Below, piece after piece: positions 7,784 through 14,930 of a DNA stretch of 54,888 nt (position 1 is its first letter; each line of letters opens with the position of its first letter). Both the position numbers and the translations under genes were made by a program. Location: contig CACVAX010000005.1 in the NCBI GenBank assembly GCA_902727935.1, positions 1 through 54,888 on the forward strand, given 5' to 3'. Below the pieces are notes generated by a model, which saw only the letters and a program-made list of their open reading frames with translations, searched no databases and had not been told where the DNA came from. Origin of the DNA: an uncultured Sulfurovum sp. Its GTDB lineage: Bacteria; Campylobacterota; Campylobacteria; Campylobacterales; Sulfurovaceae.

Positions 7784-9754
7784 GTGAGTGAATTAGAAGT
7801 TAATCAATTATTAAAAAAGCAATTAAAAGATATATATGGACCAAACTTTGAGTTAACAAATTTAGATACAAATGTACAAGCCTTAATAAACAAAGTGAGT
7901 AATTCTTATACTAATTTGGACTATCATGTAAAACAAAATAATATTTTATTTGAAGAAGAAGAGAATATAGTGTTTACCATTGGTATGAATGCTGGTGTAC
8001 TTCGTGCCAATAAAAAGTTTTATAAAACATTTGGATTTAAAAATTTACTAGATTTTAAAAAAACTTACAACTGTATATGTGAGTTATTTATTTCAAGTAA
8101 AGAGTATTTAAAAGAGACCACGATACATGCACATTGGACTGATCCAATTACTCAAAATCCTCATAAACGGCATAAAGCTCTAATAAGAGATTTTAGTGGA
8201 GAAAAACGTGTCTATTCGGTTTTATTAAAAGAGCTCACGATAGAAGATGTTCCATTGAAAATTTGTACTTTTACGGACATTACTGAATTAGAAGAAGCCA
8301 TAAGCACTTCAAAAAGGTTAGAAGAAGTCAAAACACTATTTATGGCGAATATGAGTCATGAAATTAGAACGCCTATGAATGGTATTGTTGGGTTTACCAG
8401 TTTACTTTTAGGCACAAAACTCTCACCTGAGCAACAACAATTTCTTCAATTAATAGACGAGTCAGCCACCGTTTTAAGTGAAATTATTAATGATGTATTG
8501 GACTTTTCAAAAATAGAAAATGGTAGTTTGGAGTTAGATTTTATAAATGTTAATATTTTTACGGATTTTTATTTTGCAATCTCTCTTTTTAAAGAAGAAG
8601 CACTACAGAGAAATATTAGCTATAGGGTTGATATTGATCCTGATATTTCTGAATCGTTATTGATGGATAAGGGACGGATTGTTAAAGTTTTAAATAATCT
8701 CATATCTAATGCCATTAAATTTACTTTGGAAAAGGGTGAAGTACTTATTGATATTCAACTTCTAAAGGCGACCAAAACAAAAGAGTTGGTCTCTTTTTCA
8801 GTAACCGATACAGGCATTGGCATCAACAAAAATGATTTGAAAAGTATATTTAAATCATTTATGCAAGGAAACAATGGATTTACTAAAGAGTTTGGAGGAA
8901 CAGGACTAGGTCTAAGTATTAGTAATTCATTATGCCAGTTAATGGACAGTGAGTTAAAAGTAAAAAGTATTCTTGGAAAGGGAAGTACTTTTTCATTTGA
9001 AATCAATTTTGAAAAAACCACTGCTGAAAATACGCTAAGTACCCTTACAAAAGAACGAACAATTTATTTGGTCGAAGATAAGAGTCGAGACCATAGTAAT
9101 GTACTTTATCAACTAGAGCATTTTTCTATTAATTTTATTCAAATTTCAAAAGAAGCCATACTCTCAAGTAAGATAAGCAATCATATTGTCATTATATTTA
9201 ACTATAGAGAATATTTGTCTTTGAAGTTAAGTCATAATAGTATTATTCTTGTTGATGACAAAAAGGAAGCTTTCTTTTTTAGCAAAGAGTTTGACAACAT
9301 TTATCATATCTCTGCATTTATTACTTTTCCTTCTGAATTATACAATGCCATTGTAGCATTGAATGATGCTTTACATACAGAGATAAGAAAGAAGCACTTT
9401 GATTTAAAAGTTTTGGTTGCTGAAGATTCAAGACTTAATCGCGTTTTACTAGATGAAATGTTGTTAGAATATGATATTCAAGCTGATTTTGTAGAAGATG
9501 GCAAAGGAGCTGTTGAGATGGCAACTAAAAATACTTATGACCTTATTTTAATGGACATTAACATGCCAAATTTAAATGGTGCAGAAGCGAATAAAATATT
9601 GAAAAGAAAAGAGATTAACATTCCTATTGTGGCTGTGACAGCAAATGCACTTAAAGGAGACCGACAACGTCTTTTAGATTTAGGTTTAGATGACTATTTA
9701 AGTAAGCCTATTTCAGTTGATTCACTTTATAATATCTTGTTGAAATATCATTAA
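7784..9754 (+). CDS. PAS-hybrid sensor histidine kinase with degenerate and canonical receiver domains
   Basis: A 656-residue soluble hybrid kinase starting at GTG. Residues 55-170 look like a PAS domain, followed by HisKA with His192 (ANMSHEIRTPMNG) and an HATPase domain with N box LISNAIKFT, G1 DTGIGI and G2 GGTGLGLSIS. Residues 425-530 resemble a receiver fold but have no acceptor aspartate (IVIIFNYREY at that place). Residues 541-656 are a complete receiver: EDS pocket, Asp591 (LILMDINMP), Thr619 and Lys641 (SKPI). There are no membrane segments. The gene stands alone with no separate response regulator; output would be by phosphotransfer to an unseen partner. Confidence 0.93.
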   Translation: MSELEVNQLLKKQLKDIYGPNFELTNLDTNVQALINKVSNSYTNLDYHVKQNNILFEEEENIVFTIGMNAGVLRANKKFYKTFGFKNLLDFKKTYNCICELFISSKEYLKETTIHAHWTDPITQNPHKRHKALIRDFSGEKRVYSVLLKELTIEDVPLKICTFTDITELEEAISTSKRLEEVKTLFMANMSHEIRTPMNGIVGFTSLLLGTKLSPEQQQFLQLIDESATVLSEIINDVLDFSKIENGSLELDFINVNIFTDFYFAISLFKEEALQRNISYRVDIDPDISESLLMDKGRIVKVLNNLISNAIKFTLEKGEVLIDIQLLKATKTKELVSFSVTDTGIGINKNDLKSIFKSFMQGNNGFTKEFGGTGLGLSISNSLCQLMDSELKVKSILGKGSTFSFEINFEKTTAENTLSTLTKERTIYLVEDKSRDHSNVLYQLEHFSINFIQISKEAILSSKISNHIVIIFNYREYLSLKLSHNSIILVDDKKEAFFFSKEFDNIYHISAFITFPSELYNAIVALNDALHTEIRKKHFDLKVLVAEDSRLNRVLLDEMLLEYDIQADFVEDGKGAVEMATKNTYDLILMDINMPNLNGAEANKILKRKEINIPIVAVTANALKGDRQRLLDLGLDDYLSKPISVDSLYNILLKYH

Positions 9755-9756
9755 AC

Positions 9757-9791
9757 CTTGATTGACATAGACTAAAAGTTTTTGATATAAT
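9757..9791 (+). promoter_or_regulatory. cbpA-hspR promoter with overlapping HAIR-like operator
   Basis: TTGACA (9762-9767) and TATAAT (9786-9791), both perfect, are 18 bases apart. Overlapping the -35 is CTTGATT-N7-ACTAAAA (9757-9777), which matches the HspR operator HAIR (CTTGAGT-N7-ACTCAAG) at 6 of 7 and 5 of 7 positions with exactly the right spacer. HspR encoded downstream would therefore repress its own operon, as known for Helicobacter and Campylobacter. Confidence 0.7.
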
Positions 9792-9821
9792 CACCTTAAT
9801 ATTTAAAACAAGGTAAAGAGA

Positions 9822-10694
9822 ATGGCAAAAAGTTTATATGAGACTTTAGGTGTGAGTGAAAACTCAAGTGCAGACGAGATTAAAAAGTCCTATAGAAAAT
9901 TAGCTCGAAAGTATCATCCTGATGTGAATAAGGATGAATCTGCTATAGAAAAATTTAAAGAAATTAATGCAGCCTATGAAGTACTTTCAGATAAGAAGAA
10001 AAAAGATGAATATGACATGTATGGCGACCAAATTTTTGGTGGACAAAACTTTCATGATTTTGCTCAAAACCAAGGTGGCAATGTCGACCTTGATGAACTG
10101 CTAAAAAATATCTTTGGTGGTGGAGGTAATAGTGGAGGCTTCGGTGGAGGAGGTTTTGGAGGTGGAGGTATGGATCTTGACCAAAAGACAACCATTATCA
10201 TTCCTTTTGCTGTTTCCATTCTTGGTGGAAAACATCATGTCTCTATCAGTTCAGATAGTTTTGATATTAAGATACCAGCAGGAATCAAAAATGGGGAGAC
10301 CTTAAGGGTTCGTGGAAAAGGACACTCTGGGATGGGGCAAAAAGGTGACCTTCTTATCAAAGTAGAAGTATCAGCCTCACCAACCTTTGAACGTAAAGAG
10401 AATGATTTGTATACCAGCATGGATGTGCCATTAAAAGAGGCATTATTTGGTGGAAAAGTATTGGTTTCAACATCCATTCATGATGATATCACCATCAAAG
10501 TTCCTCAAAATACTAAAAATGGTCAAAAATTTAGGGTTAAAGGCAAAGGTGTTACGGACAGAAAAACAGCCTTAGCAGGTAACCTTTACTTAACAGCAAA
10601 TATTGTTTTACCGAATGTTGAAGATTTAGATGAAGATTTAAAAAATATATTAGAAGAAAAATTACCAGAAGGTGAAGTTGCTTCAGAGGAGTAG
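9822..10694 (+). CDS. cbpA: CbpA-type DnaJ co-chaperone
   Basis: A 290-residue J-domain protein: J domain at 1-70 with YHPDVNK (HPD at 32-34), a glycine-rich linker (about 85-120, many GGG and GGF runs) and two C-terminal substrate-binding domains. The four CxxCxGxG zinc motifs of true DnaJ are absent, which marks it as CbpA-like. It stimulates DnaK ATPase and helps fold or rescue proteins in the cytoplasm. The gene is followed by hspR after three bases, and the order cbpA-hspR next to htrA is the same as in Campylobacter jejuni. Expression should rise on heat shock when HspR leaves its operator. Confidence 0.93.
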   Translation: MAKSLYETLGVSENSSADEIKKSYRKLARKYHPDVNKDESAIEKFKEINAAYEVLSDKKKKDEYDMYGDQIFGGQNFHDFAQNQGGNVDLDELLKNIFGGGGNSGGFGGGGFGGGGMDLDQKTTIIIPFAVSILGGKHHVSISSDSFDIKIPAGIKNGETLRVRGKGHSGMGQKGDLLIKVEVSASPTFERKENDLYTSMDVPLKEALFGGKVLVSTSIHDDITIKVPQNTKNGQKFRVKGKGVTDRKTALAGNLYLTANIVLPNVEDLDEDLKNILEEKLPEGEVASEE

Positions 10695-10697
10695 TCC

Positions 10698-11069
10698 ATG
10701 CATAGTTATGATGAGCCTGTTTATCTAATTTCTGTGGTGGCAACCATGTTAGATATTCATCCCCAAACATTACGTCAATATGAAAAAGAAGGTTTAATAA
10801 AACCTTCAAGAACGCAAGGACGTATGCGACTCTATTCTCAACGTGATATAGAAAAAATTAAATTTGTTTTACAATTAACTCGAAAAATGGGGATTAATTT
10901 AGCTGGTGTTGACGTGGTCTTAAAGCTTAAAGAGCAGATGGATGCGATGCATAATGAGATTAATAGTTTACGAGAAGAACTCTCCAAAGTCAATCGTAAT
11001 GGTTCAGTTCCTTCACATAAAGCTGTGGTAACTACCAGTAATTATGAGATGGTAATTTTTAAAGATTAA
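10698..11069 (+). CDS. hspR: HspR, MerR-family heat-shock repressor
   Basis: A 123-residue MerR-type regulator. The N-terminal winged helix reads YLISVVATMLDIHPQTLRQYEKEGLIKPSRTQG in outline, with the diagnostic LRQYEKEGL, followed by a short coiled coil (about 80-105). HspR represses chaperone genes by binding HAIR inverted repeats, with DnaK or CbpA as co-factors in related bacteria. It lies three bases after cbpA, and a HAIR-like site covers the operon promoter at 9757, so negative autoregulation is likely. The stop codon is part of a hairpin shared with the convergent degP gene. Confidence 0.93.
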   Translation: MHSYDEPVYLISVVATMLDIHPQTLRQYEKEGLIKPSRTQGRMRLYSQRDIEKIKFVLQLTRKMGINLAGVDVVLKLKEQMDAMHNEINSLREELSKVNRNGSVPSHKAVVTTSNYEMVIFKD

Positions 11070-11094
11070 ACCGTCGCTATTTGCTGACGGTTTA
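11067..11094. terminator. Bidirectional hairpin between hspR and degP
   Basis: TAAACCGTC (11067-11075) and GACGGTTTA (11086-11094) form a perfect 9-base-pair stem with a 10-base loop. It contains the hspR stop codon and lies just past the degP stop. The T-run is short on both sides, so termination strength is uncertain. Confidence 0.6.
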
Positions 11095-11101
11095 GTAAAA
11101 A

Positions 11102-12511
11102 TTATTTCGTCACCAATAAGACAATAAATCCTTCACGGTTGACATAGACTCTTTTGATATGACCCTTAAATGCATTAAAAGCTTGTTTGGCATCTTTAAC
11201 CGTTTCAATGCTTCTATTTTCAATTTGGATAATAATGTCTCCAGCCATAAAACCACTCATATCAGCTTGACTACCTTCTAGGACTCCTTCAATTAATGCA
11301 CCAACAACATTTTGGTCGATTTGGTAGGTTTTTTTAACATGATTGCTCAATTCAGCCAATCGAAGACCTTCTATTTCGGTAAGGCTACCTAAGACATTAG
11401 AAGCAGCATTGGCACTACTAAGAGTCAATTCTTGAACAAAGGTTTTCTTATCACGTTCTATGGAAAGTTTAATGCTTTCATCAGGTGAAAAAGAGGTAAT
11501 GATACGCTGTAAATCACTGGAACTTTTAATTTTTTTACCATTAACTAAATAGATAAGGTCTCCACGTTTTAAGGATGCTTTAGCTGCAGGAGAATTAACT
11601 TGAATATCAGTAACAATTGCTCCTTCTTGATGCGTATAAAGTTTTTCCAAATTGGGCGTAAGATCCGAAATATTTACCCCCATAAAACCACGGCTAACTT
11701 TTCCATCTTTTATAAGTTTGGTCACAACATTACGTACCATGTCAATGGGAATGGTAAATCCAATGCCATGGTTACCTCCTGTTTGTGAAAGTATGGCTGC
11801 ATTAATACCAATCAATGCACCACGGGAATCAATTAATGCTCCTCCTGAATTTCCAGGGTTAATGGAGGCATCTGTTTGAATAAAGTTTTCATATTTATTA
11901 ATACCAACATGACTTTTGTTAAGGGCTGAAACAATACCTTGGGTAACTGTTTGTCCTACCCCAAATGGATTTCCTATGGCAAAAACAACATCGCCGAGTT
12001 TTACCTCTTCAATGCTACTAAGTTTAATGGCTTCTAAATTTTTAGCTTCAATTTTAATAACAGCTAAATCACTGTCTTTGTCTTTTCCTATTACTTTGGC
12101 TTTATATTCTTTATTTGAACCATTTACCATTACCATGATTTCATCGGCTTCAGCAATGACATGATTGTTGGTCACAATATAACCATCACTCGAAACAATG
12201 ACTCCTGAACCGAGTGCATTGTCTTTGTGACTTGGTGCTTGTTGTCTTGGTTGCCCTCGTTGTCCAAAAAATTCTTGGAAAAAAGGGTCATTAAACAATC
12301 TATTATGTGCTTGATTGCTTTGGACAACGGTTTTGGTTGAGATGTTTACAACAGCGTTCATGGAATCTTTTAAAATTTTATGGAAAGAGAGAATTTCATT
12401 TTTTCCATTGGGTAATCTATGTTCGGGCTTAGAAGGTGCATTGTCAAAATTTATTGTACCAGCAACCAGCGAAGCTGATAAGAGTGTTGATAGAATGATA
12501 CTTTTATGCAT
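11102..12511 (-). CDS. degP: Periplasmic serine protease HtrA/DegP
   Basis: A 469-residue Do-like protease with signal peptide (MHKSIILSTLLSASLVAG). The catalytic triad is His117 (TNNHV), Asp148 (SDLAV) and Ser222 (PGNSGGA). Two PDZ domains follow, about 265-355 and 375-465. It degrades or chaperones misfolded outer-membrane and periplasmic proteins. It converges with the cbpA-hspR operon, the same neighbourhood as in Campylobacter jejuni, and so forms a protein-quality island. A TATAAT (minus strand, 12554-12549) lies upstream, and AAAGGA precedes the ATG. Confidence 0.95.
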   Translation of the reverse strand: MHKSIILSTLLSASLVAGTINFDNAPSKPEHRLPNGKNEILSFHKILKDSMNAVVNISTKTVVQSNQAHNRLFNDPFFQEFFGQRGQPRQQAPSHKDNALGSGVIVSSDGYIVTNNHVIAEADEIMVMVNGSNKEYKAKVIGKDKDSDLAVIKIEAKNLEAIKLSSIEEVKLGDVVFAIGNPFGVGQTVTQGIVSALNKSHVGINKYENFIQTDASINPGNSGGALIDSRGALIGINAAILSQTGGNHGIGFTIPIDMVRNVVTKLIKDGKVSRGFMGVNISDLTPNLEKLYTHQEGAIVTDIQVNSPAAKASLKRGDLIYLVNGKKIKSSSDLQRIITSFSPDESIKLSIERDKKTFVQELTLSSANAASNVLGSLTEIEGLRLAELSNHVKKTYQIDQNVVGALIEGVLEGSQADMSGFMAGDIIIQIENRSIETVKDAKQAFNAFKGHIKRVYVNREGFIVLLVTK

Positions 12512-12548
12512 TTAAATCCTTTTCATTCAAAAATATTTTGAAAGTGTT

Positions 12549-12554
12549 ATTATA
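12549..12554 (-). promoter_or_regulatory. -10 box for degP
   Basis: The minus strand reads TTTATAAT-AACACTTTC 38 bases before the degP ATG. No heat-shock operator could be recognised here. Confidence 0.5.
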
Positions 12555-12626
12555 AAGTTTGTTGAGAAAAGGGAAGGGAGTAAAATATATCTAGGAAAAT
12601 ATATACTTTATAATAACAACTGCACA

Positions 12627-12657
12627 AACGAAAATTAAAGGAGGTAATCTTTTCGTT
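12627..12657. other. Hairpin presenting a Shine-Dalgarno / anti-Shine-Dalgarno loop
   Basis: AACGAAAA (12627-12634) and TTTTCGTT (12650-12657) form a perfect 8-base-pair stem. The 15-base loop is TTAAAGGAGGTAATC: on the plus strand it is a full-strength Shine-Dalgarno sequence; on the minus strand it reads GATTACCTCCTTTAA, differing from the 16S rRNA 3' end GATCACCTCCTTTA by one base over 14. A TATAAT (12609-12614) lies 13 bases upstream on the plus strand, and a TATACT box is possible on the minus strand. No gene of useful length follows on either strand. It could be a small RNA or a relic; it has no T-run typical of a terminator. Confidence 0.4.
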
Positions 12658-12739
12658 GTACATCTTTCATAGTCGTAGTATATATTTTTAGTGTAAATCA
12701 ATGGAAAATCAAAAGTTAACCTATAATTAATGACCAATT

Positions 12740-13465
12740 TTAATTTTCTAAGTTGTGTGTTTTTAGAGCTTTTTCCAAATCTTGAATGGTATCAATACCA
12801 AAACTTTTGGTTTCAACTTGAACCATTGCGATGCTAAATCCATGGTATAAAGCACGGAGTTGTTCCAATTTTTCAATCTCTTCAAGAGGTGCAGGGGGCA
12901 GTTGACAAAAGTGTTTCAGTGATTTTTTAGTAAACCCATAAATACCTAAATGACCTTTGTAGTCATTAAAAGCATGATCTCTTGGATAAGGGATTTTGGC
13001 ACGTGAAAAATACAAAGCTCTCTCTTTATCGCTACTAATTAGCTTCACAATGTTGGGGTCATCTGCTTCTGGGTTACTCATCATTTTATAACAAGAGTTC
13101 ATCATGACTTGTTTATCATTTCTATTTTTAAGGGTTAAGTCAAAAACAGCTTTGACAACCTCTTCTTCAATAAAGGGCTCATCTCCTTGAACATTAATAA
13201 TAATCTCATCATCTTCCAAATTGAGTTTTTGGGCTGCTTCAAAGATTCGCTCTGTACCAGAATTATGTTTAGCTGAGGTCATAACAGCTGTAATACCATG
13301 GCTTTGTGCCATTTTTATTACCTCTTCTGAATCAGTCGCAATGGCAACTTTATCAATCTTTTCAACGGCTTTGGCTGTACGAATAACCATGGGTAAACCA
13401 GCAACATCTGCCAGAACTTTATTGGGAAAGCGAGAAGAACCGATACGTGCAGGAATGATAATCAT
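12740..13465 (-). CDS. kdsB: 3-deoxy-manno-octulosonate cytidylyltransferase (CMP-Kdo synthetase)
   Basis: A 241-residue nucleotidyltransferase beginning MIIIPARIGSSRFPNKVLADVAG, the KdsB signature, with IINVQGDEPFI, the metal and CTP-binding block, near residue 88 and GIYGF near 175. It activates Kdo with CTP for transfer to lipid A in the cytoplasm. Length is normal for the family. AGGAT sits before the ATG. The gene is divergent from the FadL-family gene, and its 3' side faces the hairpin-containing spacer ahead of degP, 228 bases long, in which no other gene is seen. Confidence 0.96.
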   Translation of the reverse strand: MIIIPARIGSSRFPNKVLADVAGLPMVIRTAKAVEKIDKVAIATDSEEVIKMAQSHGITAVMTSAKHNSGTERIFEAAQKLNLEDDEIIINVQGDEPFIEEEVVKAVFDLTLKNRNDKQVMMNSCYKMMSNPEADDPNIVKLISSDKERALYFSRAKIPYPRDHAFNDYKGHLGIYGFTKKSLKHFCQLPPAPLEEIEKLEQLRALYHGFSIAMVQVETKSFGIDTIQDLEKALKTHNLEN

Positions 13466-13586
13466 TTTATATCCTCAATATTTTAATGCACAATTTTAAC
13501 AAAATAAGCTAAGAGCTTTGTTTTTAATTATAATTCATTATTTTATTAACTTAAAAATTTCTCTTCTCTTATTAATATTTATTATC

Positions 13587-13592
13587 TATAAT
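13587..13592 (+). promoter_or_regulatory. -10 box TATAAT for the FadL-family gene
   Basis: TATAAT lies 27 bases upstream of the ATG at 13620 and inside the longer open frame that begins at 13518. This supports the internal start. Confidence 0.55.
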
Positions 13593-13619
13593 ACCCCTCA
13601 ACATTTACAAAGGATTTTT

Positions 13620-14879
13620 ATGAAAAAAATTATTTTATTATCAGCGACTACTTCAGCGATGTTATTGGCAACTAATGGAGACATTATGCTTAGAGATGGT
13701 GCAAAAGCATCAGGTATGGGTGGGGTAGGTATTGCTATTTCTCATGGTTCAGAATCTTTATATTCAAACCCAGCGATGATTAAAGATGTTAAAGGATCGG
13801 AGTTTTCTGGATACTTAACCATGTTTCAGCCAGATGTTCAATTCTCTTCTGATGCCAGTGCAAGAATTCCACAAGGGGCAGCTAGTAAAAGTAAATCAGA
13901 TGCTGATCGTTCATTTATCCCTGGTTTTGCTTATGTTCATCGTAATAATGACCATGTGGTATGGGGTATTTCTGTTGCAGGTACAGCTGGAATGGGGACA
14001 GATTATAACGATGTTGCTAAAGCAGGGTCAGGTGCATTTGGTATGGAAACCCAATTAGCCATTGCCAAAATTTCTGTTCCTATTGCGTATACCGTCAATG
14101 ATTTAACCATTGCTGTTGCTCCTGTGTTACAATATTCAACATTAGAAATGAATTATGATACGCCATTTGGACGTTCAACAAATGAAGAAGACTCTAGTGT
14201 TGGGTTTGGTCTGGCAGCTGGTTTGGCTTATGATATAGGCAGTTTAACTTTGGGAGCAGAGTTTAAATCAAAAATTGAGACAAATTATAAAAATAACATT
14301 TCCAGTGCTGTAAGAGACTTTGGAATTGCTTCGGTTACTTCTGGTGACCAACTGGATCAACCAGCAGAATTTGGAATTGGTGCTGCTTATAGAATGGGAA
14401 ACAGTGTTGTCGCGATTGATTTAAGAAGAGTAAATTGGGGTGAAGTGGCAGGTTATAAAGATTTTGGTTGGGAAAATCAAAATGTTGTGGCTGTTGGTTA
14501 TGAATATGCAACCCCTTCATGGGCAGTTAGAGCTGGTTATAATTATGGAAAATCACCGATTACAGAACAAGATGGTTCAGCCACTGCCAATGCAGGAAAT
14601 TATGCCAATGCAGCAAAAAACTTTTTTAACTTAGCTGGTTTCCCTGCCATGGTAGAAGAGCATTATACTGTTGGTGGAGACTATACTGTGTCTGATAATC
14701 TTGCCATGACCTTAGCTTTTGTCTACACACCAGAAGAGACAAACAGTTTTAATACTTCGGATTTAACCAATGGACAAATTGCCCAAGGAGGTGGTATTCC
14801 TTCTACAGCCACAGCATCAACAGCTACAGTGAATCACTCTCAATCTGCTGTAACCGTTGGTGCAACCTATAAATTTTAA
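13620..14879 (+). CDS. FadL/OmpP1-family outer-membrane transport protein
   Basis: A 419-residue outer-membrane protein. The frame is open from 13518, but the ATG at 13620 has AAAGGA five bases upstream, a signal peptide (MKKIILLSATTSAMLLATNG) directly follows, and a -10 box falls inside the longer form, so 13620 is the start. The DGAKASGMGGVGIAI and SNPAMIKD segments near residues 27-60 are the FadL family entry, and the protein ends in a beta-strand with C-terminal Phe. FadL porins carry hydrophobic substrates such as fatty acids or aromatics across the outer membrane. It converges on the RND pump gene at 14931. Confidence 0.88.
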   Translation: MKKIILLSATTSAMLLATNGDIMLRDGAKASGMGGVGIAISHGSESLYSNPAMIKDVKGSEFSGYLTMFQPDVQFSSDASARIPQGAASKSKSDADRSFIPGFAYVHRNNDHVVWGISVAGTAGMGTDYNDVAKAGSGAFGMETQLAIAKISVPIAYTVNDLTIAVAPVLQYSTLEMNYDTPFGRSTNEEDSSVGFGLAAGLAYDIGSLTLGAEFKSKIETNYKNNISSAVRDFGIASVTSGDQLDQPAEFGIGAAYRMGNSVVAIDLRRVNWGEVAGYKDFGWENQNVVAVGYEYATPSWAVRAGYNYGKSPITEQDGSATANAGNYANAAKNFFNLAGFPAMVEEHYTVGGDYTVSDNLAMTLAFVYTPEETNSFNTSDLTNGQIAQGGGIPSTATASTATVNHSQSAVTVGATYKF

Positions 14880-14894
14880 GCTTTAGCTTTCTAT

Positions 14895-14921
14895 AAAGTC
14901 TTGTAGCGATAACAAGACTTT
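14895..14921. terminator. Hairpin between the FadL-family and RND genes
   Basis: AAAGTCTTGT (14895-14904) and ACAAGACTTT (14912-14921) make a perfect 10-base-pair stem with a 7-base loop. The A-run and T-run at the stem base serve both convergent genes. Confidence 0.65.
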
Positions 14922-14930
14922 AAGACAAAT

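Noticed and set aside
10100-10180. Short tandem GGTGGAGG-like repeats
   Set aside because: They encode the glycine-rich linker normal for CbpA/DnaJ proteins.
13518-13619. N-terminal extension of the FadL-family protein
   Set aside because: It would place a promoter -10 box inside the gene and put about 34 residues before a normal signal peptide; the ATG at 13620 has a good ribosome site.
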